Shown here piece after piece: positions 43,283 to 53,293 of a stretch of DNA of 64,000 bases. Where the stretch lies: contig NW_024609857.1 in assembly GCF_016920785.2 (NCBI RefSeq), positions 130,751,094 to 130,815,093 of the forward strand, written 5' to 3'. The translations under genes were made by a program, and so were the position numbers. The notes below the pieces were generated by a model. That model saw nothing but the letters and a program-made list of their open reading frames with translations. It did not search any database and was not told the DNA's origin. Origin of the DNA: Ixodes scapularis. Taxonomy: Eukaryota > Arthropoda > Arachnida > Ixodida > Ixodidae. Every line of letters starts with the position of its first letter. The first letter of the stretch is position 1.

Positions 43283-43650
43283 AAAAAAGGTAAGGCTATA
43301 ACCCCAAATAATAAAGATCCCGACGTTTCGTGGCCAGCTCGTCCACTTGATCAAAGGTGACTATTTTCCCCCTTGTCGTCGCCTTTAGTCAGTACGCAAA
43401 AACTTGAAAGTGAACATTTCAGTGGACAGCCACCTGGTTAGGAATGATATAAATGTAAAAAGTAAGACTCTAACCACAAATAATAAATATTCCGACGTTT
43501 CGAGGTCAGACTGGTCCAAAAGCAGTCACCCGTAATCAAGGGGCCGAGCTGGCTTCGAAACGTCAGTATCTTTTTTTTTTTTTTTTTTTGTGGTTAAAAC
43601 CTTATGTTTTACACTTACATAATTCTTAACCGGGTGGATGTCCATCACAA
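43283..43650. repeat. repeats with GAAACGTC cores, Penelope-terminus-like
   Basis: Three blocks carry CGAAACGTC: minus strand at about 43322 and 43493, plus strand at about 43555. 43429-43515 and 43555-43650 form an inverted repeat (TGGACAGCCACCTGGTTAGG against CTTAACCGGGTGGATGTCCA, with TGTGGTTA and TAAGTGTAAAACATAAGG-type blocks). The first minus block reads TTGATCAAGTGGACGAGCTG then GCCACGAAACGTC, similar in layout to hammerhead motifs described in Penelope-like termini, but two core positions differ. Confidence 0.55.
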
Positions 43651-44199
43651 TGTTTACTTTCTAGTTATCTACTCTTTTGATTTGTTTTCTTTTAGATGTA
43701 ACAATGATCTTTATACTGCTGCATTTTTATGTGTAAAAATTCTACTTACGCTTTCTGCACCACTCAGCAGACCGTGACGTTGTTTGTGGGCACAGGAAAA
43801 ATAAAGCTTATTACTATTTTTATTATGGTGGATAAAATGGAACATGACGTTTCATCTGGGTGTGTCACATTCTTGTGTCACTCCCCTTTGAGTGTGACTT
43901 CACGGACTGCATTTCTGAGGTTCGAGCAAATTTTCGGTCCGCTCATTTGTCGAGCTCTCTTTGCAATGAGCCGTAGTTAGCTCTATCAGTGCTGTACGAA
44001 AAGTGGACGCACGAGCATTCTTTTGGTTCTTGCGTCAAAATAAAACTCTCAGCTCCAATACTGATGTCATCATGTAATCAATTACGCTTTATAAATCTAG
44101 CGGCGTGTTTCTGTTCCGACATAACAATACAGATGTCCTCTACTCTGATAAGCAACATGCCGCAATTTGTTTACGCAGATATAGAGACTCTTCTAAACA
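43651..44199. other. no supported gene
   Basis: The frame at 43729-43980 is AT-rich and unfamiliar. It may be 3' UTR of the retroelement relics on either side. Confidence 0.4.
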
Positions 44200-44640
44200 G
44201 ACAAAGACCAAGACCACAAGGGCTCAGGATCTTGTCTGATTCAAGAGAAGCATCCTGTCACCCAATAAAAAGGTTCGACAGTCCAAGCACAAAGGTAGGG
44301 GCAGGAAAAACTAAAACGCTCACCCCCTGCTTAGGGGACCAAGACTACCATTCACTGGATCCCGGGCCACTCCGGTATTCAAGGTAACGAAGAAGCACAT
44401 CAGCTCGCACGCGCCCCTCTCACTCCTTCGCAATCAAATTGATGTGGCTCCCCCCCCCCCCCCCCCCCCCAACAACTTCAACCCCACACCCAGGCCAGGT
44501 GCTTTCGACGAGGAGCGAAAGTGATCCTCACACGCATACGGGCCGATGCCGCCTGCACCCCGAACTCGAGAAGCCTCCAGGAGCAAAGGGCGAATCTCCG
44601 GCATCTGCTAGAGATGAACCCGTAACAAGAAGGCAGATTC
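44200..44640 (+). pseudogene. RNase H relic of a non-LTR retrotransposon
   Basis: RILSDSREAS (about 44226) corresponds to the ILSDSQAA motif of retrotransposon RNase H. In another frame IHWIPGHSGIQGNEEAHQLA (about 44349-44408) is the C-terminal catalytic segment, where W-P-H-x-G-x-x-G-N-E-x-A is diagnostic. A poly-C run (44451-44470) and then ILTRIRADAACTP in a third frame follow, as in the post-RNase H tail. Frame changes and the poly-C run show a decayed fragment. No RT part is visible next to it. Confidence 0.8.
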
Positions 44641-44980
44641 CTACCATCTTTAGGAATGCCCATATATTATTATGACGTCGAAGAATCACACTGACCTCCG
44701 AAAACCACCGAAATCCTGGAGAAAAGCCGGCCTCTGAGGCTTTGTTTACCAGGCGAAGCTGGGCCTATACATGTAAATAAAACACCATAGTCGTCCTCAG
44801 TGTCTGTACCAAGAGCGCCAAGACATCTAGGTCACTGGCGCCATCCCACTCTTCCCTCTCCCCTTTCTTGTACCAACCAATGTTTAGTACTACATTACGC
44901 ACAGCTTGGAATTTGTGCTTTAGCGACCAACCAACGGCGAACGTGCGTCGAAGAAGCGGGAAAGGCCAGTCGAATTGAAG

Positions 44981-45307
44981 AGTGGTTATCAAATGGGGGT
45001 ACGCGGACCCTTTGGAGTCCTAAAGGGCATTCCAGGGGTCCGCGAAGCCCTGCTTCGCCAGTCAAGCCCGGCGATGAAAGTTGTATTTTTCAAATTGAGA
45101 AGAAACGTTTTAGTTTACGGGTAAGTTTTCTCGCGTGTATATCAATCAGAGAAGTCTACTTCACACTAGCCCTTAGTTATATTCGTTTATAGAATCATTC
45201 TTATAATTAACCTATACCTTTCCCTTTCCCTCACCACAAGCTGGGTCTTACATCATCTCCGACGATCCACAAGGGGTCCACGAGGCCTGAATGGTTGAGA
45301 ACCACTG
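44981..45307. mobile_element. hAT-type MITE, CAGTGGTTCTCAACC ends
   Basis: The right end reads GGTTGAGAACCACTG, the complement of CAGTGGTTCTCAACC, a terminus typical of hAT elements in animals. The left end AGTGGTTATCAAATGGGGGT then ACGCGGACCCTTTG pairs with AAGGGGTCCACGAGGCC. It is about 327 bp and non-coding. The flanking octamers do not match, so the insertion is old or the ends are slightly off. Confidence 0.75.
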
Positions 45308-46778
45308 GCTTAGTGTATATGCCCAGTATCAAAGCTACGTTTCGAAGTAACGACAGCAATCCTATAATTTTAGCAAGCTTATAATTTTCGTTTGCATTTT
45401 CTGCAGCTCGACCCCACATTGCGGGAAACAGTTTTCTGTCATCCAGAAATGTAAAAAAAAAAAAAAAAAAGTTTGCGACGGAGCAAAAAAGGAGATCCCT
45501 GAACTTCCTGACAGCGTTGCCGCAGTCCTACTGCTCATACATCGTACAAAAGACAGGGTATACGGAGCGCAGGTTCGTCTGCTTGTGGCACAAGTGTTGA
45601 GATGATGTGAGAACACCAAGCTTCTTATTGGCTGATCGAAAAAAAGAAATAGTGGGTAGACCTCAAGGAACCTAGCCTTCAGGTCTACCCATTATCCTTT
45701 CAATCAAAACCAATCAGGGCTCGACGTTGTTCTTGACGTCACTGCAACTCCTTCGCAAGAAGCAGACGACTTGCTCTCAGCATTCGGTGCCGACACGATG
45801 GAAAAGGTGCTGTCCCACCGAGGACCTTTTGTTGAGTACAGCGGTTCAGAGACGACTCCTAATGGCTTATGTGCAAGCGGCCGAAGAAGAAAAAAGAAAA
45901 AGATACGATAGAAAGGACGCAGAGCATCGGTTCAATATCCGTTCGCTGGCAACTCGAGCTCGGTCCAGCTAATCCGCCATTAGTCGGCACCCGACTGGGA
46001 CCGTGCCTCTCCGAAGCGTCGATGGGGATTGCGGCTAATCCGAATCACGCACCCCTTTCGCGATTACTGCCACTGGGAGCAGTCGATAAGACAGTGTCAT
46101 TCGGGCCCGCCGCCCGATGCATAAGCACAGTACCAAGGGTGGCCGAGCGAGGCGACAAGATACGGCACAACCACTCTGCCAAATTATCACACTTACGGCT
46201 CAGACGCGGCGAGAGTAGTGCACAATGACAAGATTCGTTTTTGAAATAAAAGTATTGGCGTTCGCCAGACGTGCGGAAGTAGATTTCAATGAGTTCAATT
46301 TTCTTTCTTTCCTTTTTTCTTTCTTAATTCATTAAAACACATAATATTGCAAAAACAAATTGAAAATGAGGAGCTTTCACCTAACAGTGAATTCAGTCTG
46401 CAGAAGCCCACCCCAAGTGACAATTTGTTTTACGAGTTAAACACTATTTCCAGGTTCGAAATCTCCTTGATTTGAAAGGTTGATAAACGTTGGCGAACAT
46501 TTGAGAACGTCCGGTCAGAGTCATACCTTTGGTTATAAGAGGAAGCGTGCGGAATTTTAAGCCATCCAATGCCACCTACACAGGCACGCTACACGTACTA
46601 CTCGCAGGCATTAGGTACCGGCCGGGACGCCATGCTTGCTTCAGAAAGAACTCCGAAACTGGTTCTGCCAGCTTCCGCCTTCATTCGGCTGCACAAACTG
46701 GTTTTTCGAGAGCCGAATAGAACGCCTTAAAGTTGATGATACGTCGATTTTGTTTTATATATTAGAAAGTCGGGGAGG
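45308..46778. other. no supported gene; A18 tract and one hairpin
   Basis: Poly-A lies at 45453-45470. At 45650-45694 ATAGTGGGTAGACCTCAAGG pairs with CCTTCAGGTCTACCCATTAT around a ~5-base loop, with weaker pairing further out (TTGGCTGAT against AACCAATCAG). Frames at 45727-46228 match nothing I know. Confidence 0.55.
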
Positions 46779-47272
46779 TTAAAGGGACTGTTAAATGATT
46801 TTTCAACTTCTTCCTCAGTTCTTCTCCTCCACTCAAAAGCGAAATTAAAAATCACCTGTTAGCGACGCGCCTGAACACCGGATGCGATGACCCTAAGCTT
46901 CCACCGTGCTTTTGTAAGCACACCATAAATCTTTTCATTCGCAAGTGACAAGAAGTGACGTCGCGGAACTCACTGGCCACGAACTCAAATCTAAATATTT
47001 GTTGATGAGCGCATTCGTCCGCTCGTCTCCAGTGCGTGAGCTGGGTTCGGCTGACCTGCTTGGGCACCGCGGATGCATGCCAGTGAAAAAGCTGAGAGCT
47101 TTGGAGGGAAAGGAGGTAAGAAGTAGTCCGCATTATTTTCAAATGTTCGTACATAAATGCAGGCTTTGGCTTTCTACGCAGCTTTCTTTTAGCCGACTGA
47201 ACGATGTGCGATTAGTAAAATATCAATCTAAAATATTTCATCCCAGCCCGAAATTAATTTCATGGTCATTTA
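46779..47272. mobile_element. TTAA-flanked MITE related to 32840-33498
   Basis: The ends TTAAAGGGACTGTTAAATGA and AATTTCATGGTCATTTAA include TTAA on both sides. The right half aligns with 33265-33498 (GCACCGCGGATG, AAGTAGTCCGC, CTGAACGATGTGCGATTAGT). The left half differs, so the two copies are only partly homologous. Confidence 0.8.
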
Positions 47273-47931
47273 ACGAAGCTGAATGATGCTGGTTTGCTAC
47301 AAGGAAGCATCATTAACGTTAATTAATCGACGTTCTTATAAGCCAGCATCATTAATGAGCTGAGGCATCCAGTATTAAAGATCCGCCTCTAGGGGGAAAT
47401 TTCGACCTTGAACAACACTTTGGAGCCTCGTGATAAGCATCCAGAGAACGACGAAAAGCAACGAAGGCATGCTGTAAGCGGAGCTTCTACTTAAGACTGC
47501 GAGGGAAGCGTACGAGCACTGAAAGGACGAGAATGGCGGAGAGTTCTTTCAGTTGTCCCTCGAGATCCCTCGAGAGCTTCTCGCAAGGAGTCTGAGCTTC
47601 CGCAAGGGCCGCAAGACTCGCAACAACAATACAATTTAGAAGTTTCGTGCGTCCAGGGTAGCTAAACTCGTCAAGCAAAAAGTTGGGGCCGAAGTTCGCG
47701 GAGCGTGCTGATTGGACTCTCGCGACGTTGGCGTCACGCGGGACGAGATGTCAATCATTCAAGCTCTTTCGGTGCTCAAATTCCAGCGAGAATGTGAAGC
47801 ACAAAGTCTTAGCGCGCTTCATCGGAGCGCGCGCGAGCAACACCGTGGGGCCAGCCGATTGAGCGGCTGCACTGACGACGTCGCGCCCGCGTGTCCCTAG
47901 AGGCCGCGTTAGAATCAATAATAAGTAGATT
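47273..47931. other. no supported gene; one hairpin
   Basis: At 47282-47354 AATGATGCTGG and GCTACAAG pair with CTTATAAG and CCAGCATCATT. The rest holds no recognisable feature. Confidence 0.5.
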
Positions 47932-48213
47932 GTACAGTCTCCGGCGCTATGAAAGACCCACTGGGAGCGCGTGGCCGAGGCAGTGGCTGGCGGGGGCGCT
48001 ACGAGCGCTCCGAGCAATTCCATTCTGCTTCGAGGGGAGGACGCTCACTCGGGGCTCAGCACAAACTGATAAGCGCGCGCTTTAGCTGAGCCCCGAGTGA
48101 GCGTCCTCCCCTCGAAGCAGAACGGAACTGCCCGGAGCGCTCGCAGCGCCCCCGCCAGCCACCACCTCGGCCACGCGCTCCCAGTGGGTCTTTCATATCG
48201 CCGGAGACTGTAC
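47932..48213. repeat. 129-bp-arm palindrome with 24-base loop
   Basis: The left arm 47932-48060 (GTACAGTCTCCGGCG...GGGGCTCAG) and right arm 48085-48213 (CTGAGCCCCGAGTG...CGCCGGAGACTGTAC) are near-perfect complements with about 8-10 mismatches. It is GC-rich and would fold into a very stable hairpin or produce long dsRNA if transcribed. Opposing ORFs here are mirror shadows. It could be a foldback MITE or an inverted duplication. Confidence 0.93.
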
Positions 48214-48551
48214 CTAGGCGGGCTGTAAGTGCTCTGAACTTTCTCGTCGGAAGATCGTTCTTTGTGGAAGTTATTGGTGACGACAAAGTGACGTTCACAA
48301 CATTGGGAAGGAGTCATTTGAGGCCAACATTTTTGTTTTGAAGTTGAGGCGAAGATTGCACTTTGCGATATTGTGGAGCCGTGCGCGTTGTACGCGGCTT
48401 TAGAACTCATTTTCCGCCACTGACAACGACGTCACCGCGGTCACCCACACGCGGTGTGGGTAGAGACGTCGGTAATGTCTGAAAGATGAGGAGGCGACGG
48501 GGGATGACGAGAAAATGCCGGGGAAAGGGGAAAAAGATACGACGAAGACAC

Positions 48552-48658
48552 AAACACACACACACACACACACACACACATGCACACGCGCACGCACACG
48601 CACACGCACGCACGCACCCACACACACACACACGCGCGCGCGCGCTCACACACACACA
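48552..48658. repeat. (CA)n microsatellite, compound
   Basis: CA repeats interspersed with CGCACG and CGCG units. Thr-His and Val-Cys repeat ORFs across it are artefacts. Confidence 0.95.
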
Positions 48659-48865
48659 AATAGGAGTCAGGAAGGGCCATAGAAATTGCTTGGGAGAGAG
48701 GGGTGATGGTAGTGAAGAAGAGGGAGATCCCTTACTCCGAATTTTTAGAGCGCAGCCCTCAGGCGCCCGTTTCGGGCCAAGCAGCGTCGCCGTCGCCGTA
48801 AGCGCGCGCGTTGCCTTATGGGACGTTTACCCGCTAAATTTAGCGGGGAAATGGACGTCACGTTT

Positions 48866-49145
48866 AGGTAAATTCCAAAACGGGAAGCAAAGGCCGATTA
48901 TAGTATGCTTCAACCAGTTCAAAGTTAAAGAGGCGATTCTTTTAAGTGCTCCTAAACTAAAAGGCCAATCAGTTTCTATTAGTGAGGACTACTCCCAAAA
49001 AGTAGTCTACGCTCGAAAGCGCCTGATTGAGTATGCAAAAAATACGAATGCCACGTTCAGGCTGCGCTTCGATAAGATGTTTGTTGGGAACAAGTGCTTT
49101 ATTTATGATGATGTCAGCAACAGTGTAATAGAGTGTACGCGATGA
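48866..49145 (+). pseudogene. non-LTR ORF1 protein, C-terminal fragment
   Basis: The frame reads QRPIIVCFNQFKVKEAILLS, LKGQSVSISEDYSQKVVYAR and KTNATFRLRFDKMFVG-like segments, matching the RRM/C-terminal domain of L1/CR1-type ORF1 proteins. It ends at TGA 49143-49145. Everything upstream in this frame is CA repeat and unrelated sequence, so the N-terminus is lost. ORF2 follows in the same frame directly after the TGA. Confidence 0.82.
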
Positions 49146-51998
49146 GAGACTAAACCTGCATCTCATCCACCTCGGCCTTCTGACTGTCATCGAAATAAAA
49201 CGATATCTCTTAACTCTACCTCTAACTTTTCGTTTTTGCTGTGTAATTTTCGTAGTATCTTGTCTAAACAAGATGACGTTTGTTCAGTCATTGACACGTG
49301 TAGTCCGCATATAATCCTCGGAACCGAAACTTGGTTATCAGAGGACATAGATAATGAGGAGCTTGCTTTTTCTGGCGAATACAATGTCTTCCGTAAAGAC
49401 AGAATTCATTCGAGAGGCGGCGGGGTCATGATCGCAGTAAAAAACGTCCTCTCATCCGACGTCCTTAAAATCGCATCTGAACTTGAGATAATTTGGGTTC
49501 GTGTGAAATTAGTATGCTCCTACATTATCATTGGAGTGTGTTATCGACCACCATCATTCTCTGGGCAGTTCTGTGATAAACTTAACGAGTGCATAAACTG
49601 TGTAGTCAGTAGTTATCCCAGATGCCCAGTAGTGTTGGCCGGAGACTTTAACTATCCAGGGATCAACTGGAGTGACTGTTCGCTTCGAGCAGGCTGCCGT
49701 GATTCATCTGAGTGCCGAGATTTTTTGGCAGTCACTCAGTCGTACAACCTTACTCAAATTGTTTTAGATCCTACACGAGGTGATTCTGTTCTTGATTTGC
49801 TCTTTTCATCACACCCTGAATGTATGTCTGCTTGTCATATATTAGAAACCATTAGCGACCATAACGCTGTTCTTATCAACTCTACATTCTCGCCGGCTAA
49901 GCGGAATATCATTAGAAAAACATTCCTAAACTTTTCCAAGGTGGACGCCAATAAACTGCAATTCTCTTTTGACTCATTCTCAAGCGAGTACCTGCAATTC
50001 TTCGACACTCGCTCTGTACCTGAGAACTGGGCGCTACTGAAGGATAAAATAACCGAAATTGTTAAGGAGTGTGTTCCGGTAGTTTTCATTAATAAGAACT
50101 TAAAGAGTCCTTGGTTTAATAACTATCATAAAAAACTTTTAAACAGGAAGAAACGGTTATTTTCTTTAGCCAAGTCAAGAGACACTCCTGACTTGTGGTC
50201 TAAATATAACGAAAGTGCAAAAACTTACAGGTTAGAGATAAAGAAGAGTAGATTCAAATTTTTGAATCGCGACCTGGCTAACATGTTACTTACTAATGCA
50301 AGGAAGTTCTGGCAAGCGGTCTCGCCTAGCAAGCATAACCCCTCACCCATTCTCCACGATAGTAGTGGAACCATTTTGTCACCTCATGACTCATCAACCA
50401 TATTTAACTCGTTCTTTAGTTCCGTGTTCACGGATGAGTCATTGCCATTACCGCAGACGTTGTGCCGTGCCAGCACGAGCATGGATGACATAACATTTAC
50501 ACCAAACGGAGTAGCAAACGTCATCGAACGTTTGCGTGCAAATTCGGCTTGCGGGGACGATAACATCACCTCTAACTTTCTCAAAATAACGAAAGACAAA
50601 ATATCAATTATCTTGTGCCGCCTTTTTCAAGCTTCACTTGATTTGTCTGAATTACCGCTCGATTGGAAAGTTGCAAAAGTCATCCCTGTACATAAGCATG
50701 GAAACCGCAATGACCCTTCAAATTACAGACCCATCTCTCTGACAAGCATACCATGTAAAATATTCGAACATGTCATCTACTCTCAAGTCACGGACTATCT
50801 TAACAACTTTAGCTATCTTCACCCTCAACAACACGGCTTTCGCAAACATCTTTCCTGTGATACTCAGTTATTTGAATTCGTAACAGATCTCCACGATAAC
50901 TTTAACGACTCTTATACTACTGACGCAATTTTCATTGATTTCGCTAAAGCCTTTGATACTGTCCCTCATCAACGATTACTTCTAAAACTTTCTCAATTAA
51001 ACATAAATGACAAAATCGTCAGTTGGATCTCATCATTTCTCACCAATCGTAAGCAGTATGTATGTATAGATGACACGTCCTCGCCCGCCATTACAGTTAA
51101 ATCCGGAGTTCCACAGGGCAGCGTCTTAGGTCCACTTTTGTTTCTCATCTACATAAACGACTTACCTTCACTAATCTCGTCATCAGTAAGGCTTTTTGCT
51201 GATGACTGTGTACTGTACCGCCGAATTTCTCATCCTAGCGATTCGGAACTCCTTCAACGCGACATCGACATCTTGGGTGAATGGTGCTTAACATGGCAAA
51301 TGAACATAAATGTTACTAAAACCAAGCTCGTTTCTTTTAATTCCTCAAAACACCACAATCCCTCGTACTCAATTTTTTGCGATCCTATTTTATCTACTCA
51401 TTCATACAAGTACTTAGGTATCACTTTTACCGATGATCTAACCTGGAATGCCCATATCGAAAACATCGTTAATACATCATTAAGAACTCTGGGATTTCTG
51501 AGAAGGCATTTATACCTTGCTCAACAGGACGTGAAACTTACTGCATATAAAACCCTCGTTAGATCGAAACTTGAATTTGCTAGCACCATATGGGCTCCTC
51601 ATCAACTTTACCTCATTAATAGACTAGAATCAGTCCAGAATAAGGCCGTCCGCTTCATTCATCGAAACTACAGTACGAAAATCAGTGTCTCCCAACTAAA
51701 GGTTCTTTCTAATTTAACTTCTCTTGAATCACGTCGGACAGTCGCTCGCCTTACTCTTTTTCATAAGTTTTATTACAACATGCCATCATTCATGCTCACT
51801 CACTGTAAGCCTGCCTCATACATTTCTTTGCGTCATGATCATTCCTTAAAAATTGCACCTATGTTCGGTCGCACTAATAGATACAAATACTCTCCTCTTG
51901 CTCTGTCCATTAAAAATTGGAATTCTCTCCCTAACGACATAGTCACTGAACAGAACGAAATAATATTCCGCGAAAAAACTTCGGCTTTGGTTCCATGA
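49146..51998 (+). CDS. non-LTR retrotransposon ORF2: AP endonuclease and reverse transcriptase, open throughout
   Basis: ORF2 nicks the target and copies element RNA into it. The frame is open for about 950 codons from right after the ORF1 TGA. No ATG occurs before the homology; the first is near 49428, inside the endonuclease. Endonuclease motifs are LGTETWLS, HSRGGGVMIAV, LAGDFNYPGINWSD and ISDHNAVL. RT motifs are NYRPISLTSIPCKIFEHVIY, FIDFAKAFDTVPHQ, GVPQGSVLGPLLFLIYIND and FADDCVLY (about 51195-51212). The thumb shows YKYLGITFTDDLTWNAHI and SKLEFASTIWAP, and the end shows IKNWNSLPNDIV. Length and catalytic residues look complete. Confidence 0.93.
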   Translation, partial: ETKPASHPPRPSDCHRNKTISLNSTSNFSFLLCNFRSILSKQDDVCSVIDTCSPHIILGTETWLSEDIDNEELAFSGEYNVFRKDRIHSRGGGVMIAVKNVLSSDVLKIASELEIIWVRVKLVCSYIIIGVCYRPPSFSGQFCDKLNECINCVVSSYPRCPVVLAGDFNYPGINWSDCSLRAGCRDSSECRDFLAVTQSYNLTQIVLDPTRGDSVLDLLFSSHPECMSACHILETISDHNAVLINSTFSPAKRNIIRKTFLNFSKVDANKLQFSFDSFSSEYLQFFDTRSVPENWALLKDKITEIVKECVPVVFINKNLKSPWFNNYHKKLLNRKKRLFSLAKSRDTPDLWSKYNESAKTYRLEIKKSRFKFLNRDLANMLLTNARKFWQAVSPSKHNPSPILHDSSGTILSPHDSSTIFNSFFSSVFTDESLPLPQTLCRASTSMDDITFTPNGVANVIERLRANSACGDDNITSNFLKITKDKISIILCRLFQASLDLSELPLDWKVAKVIPVHKHGNRNDPSNYRPISLTSIPCKIFEHVIYSQVTDYLNNFSYLHPQQHGFRKHLSCDTQLFEFVTDLHDNFNDSYTTDAIFIDFAKAFDTVPHQRLLLKLSQLNINDKIVSWISSFLTNRKQYVCIDDTSSPAITVKSGVPQGSVLGPLLFLIYINDLPSLISSSVRLFADDCVLYRRISHPSDSELLQRDIDILGEWCLTWQMNINVTKTKLVSFNSSKHHNPSYSIFCDPILSTHSYKYLGITFTDDLTWNAHIENIVNTSLRTLGFLRRHLYLAQQDVKLTAYKTLVRSKLEFASTIWAPHQLYLINRLESVQNKAVRFIHRNYSTKISVSQLKVLSNLTSLESRRTVARLTLFHKFYYNMPSFMLTHCKPASYISLRHDHSLKIAPMFGRTNRYKYSPLALSIKNWNSLPNDIVTEQNEIIFREKTSALVP

Positions 51999-52244
51999 TA
52001 TGTTTTCCGCGCCATGTCTGCTTGTGTTTACTATAAATTGCACACTGTGTTCCCAGTTCTGCTGTGCCCGGTTTGTGTAAACTTTGTTCCGAATCCTGTA
52101 TAGTTCGTTCTTTGTTTTTGCTTGTTGTTAATTTTTCACCTCAGTTAGTTCTTTGATTGCCATTCCATCTTGCATTTGATTGTATTTTTCTACTCCCCCC
52201 CCCTCATGTAATACGTTCGAACGAACGTCTTTGAGGCGAATAAA

Positions 52245-52264
52245 ACTTGAACTTGAACTTGAAC
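52245..52264 (+). repeat. (ACTTGA)n 3' tail
   Basis: Three to four ACTTGA units follow the AATAAA, the element's own 3' microsatellite. Confidence 0.85.
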
Positions 52265-52556
52265 GTGACCTCAAAACCAATTCAGTTTCCCCGCCAAATG
52301 GGAGGGGAGCAGGAGAGAAGGAGAGAGGGTACGAAGGGGGTGAAGGGGCATACACTCCCCTCGTCCTCCTCCAGAGCTACGCTCTATTTCGACATTATAG
52401 AGAAATACTATGGTCAGGAACTGGGGCGATACCCTCCCCCCCCCCCCCCCCTCTTACCACTTGATGCCCCTTGCCGCCTCTTTCGACGCCACTGGGGTGG
52501 GGGGAGGGGGTGAATCACCCTCTTCCCCGTCATCCTGTTTCGACGACCCTGCTTAA
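52265..52556. other. no gene; poly-C tract
   Basis: Poly-C lies at about 52437-52451 in GA- and C-rich sequence. Nothing else seen. Confidence 0.5.
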
Positions 52557-52720
52557 GGGGTATTCACACGAGGGAGAAATCCCGGGGTTTTCTCCCCGGC
52601 GCGCGAGCACCATGAGACGAAAACGCGAGGCTTTTGCACATTACAAAGCTTGACGTTTTCGTTGCGGGATGCGCGTGCCGTGGAGAAATCCCCGGGATTT
52701 CTCCCTCGTGTGAATACCCC
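52557..52720. mobile_element. small TIR element, GGGGTATTCACACGAGGGAG ends
   Basis: GGGGTATTCACACGAGGGAG then AAATCCC pairs with GGGATTTCTCCCTCGTGTGAATACCCC split at the right end (last 27 bases). The inner GGTTTTCTCCCCGGCGCGCG and ACGAAAACG also have partners. It is 164 bp, almost fully self-complementary and non-coding. The TTCACAC near the end is shared with 18195, 27611 and 61653. Confidence 0.88.
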
Positions 52721-53080
52721 GAAGACGAGGAACAGCACAGCGAGCAATTTTCGAAATAATGGTTCTAGAGATTTTGAAGTAAAACGGTTCGCGTTCCATA
52801 AACCTACAAGTGGCCATCACAGATTTTCAAGCGAGAGGCTCGTGCCAGGGCTCGGTGTATAAAGGCGCGTTCAGTGACGTCCTTTTATAGTTCATAACCC
52901 TTGACGTCAGAGTCAGGATTATCAGTTGTGAACGACAAATTTGATGGTGCATGTTCAAGTCGACGGTGACACGTTTGGTTGTGTAGGATGAAAGCTGGGT
53001 GTCCTCGCGTTCTCGAAGCATCACCGTCAATATTGACAGCATGACATTACTCTTATTTCAGTTGATGAACGCAGAATTAA
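52721..53080. other. no recognisable feature
   Basis: No ORF or repeat I can support. Confidence 0.45.
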
Positions 53081-53293
53081 TAGACCGATCACACCGGCCA
53101 GTTTGACTACGCCATCGCTGCTGCAATGCATCGAGGGATCTTTAGTCATTGTGCTCGTGCGACAACATCGCTGGAGCTCTGCGCATGTGGAGCATGAGAC
53201 GGTACGAGCCGTTTGTGCACTGCTGCCTGCCTCCTGCAAACTAAAGTTATGGCGGCGTCACGCATGCGCCGAACGCTTGGTGAGATCGGTCTA
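53081..53293 (-). mobile_element. MITE, TAGACCGATCTC family, copy 2
   Basis: The ends are TAGACCGATCACACCGGCCA and TTGGTGAGATCGGTCTA. It is the reverse-orientation homologue of 10017-10230 and 59901-60114, with CATCGAGGGA, GGAGCTCTGCGC and GGCGTCACGCATGCGCC as landmarks. Confidence 0.88.

Larger units (their letters stand above)
48866..52264 (+). mobile_element. 5'-truncated CR1-like non-LTR retrotransposon with intact ORF2
   Basis: It consists of the last ~93 codons of ORF1, a complete EN-RT ORF2, a ~250-bp 3' UTR with AATAAA at 52239-52244 and an (ACTTGA)n tail at 52245-52264. The 5' break lies next to a GCTAAATTTAGC copy (48832-48858). A target duplication is not obvious. Confidence 0.88.

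Noticed and set aside
45515..45560. Match of ACTGCTCATACATCGTACAAAAG to the subterminal part of 6651-8663 (written here as a shared ~23-base region)
   Set aside because: Short, with no TIR nearby; at best a small relic, not annotated as an element.
48486..48865. N-terminal half of the 219-residue ORF ending in ORF1-like sequence
   Set aside because: It reads through a CA microsatellite and unrelated sequence; only the part after about 48866 resembles ORF1p.
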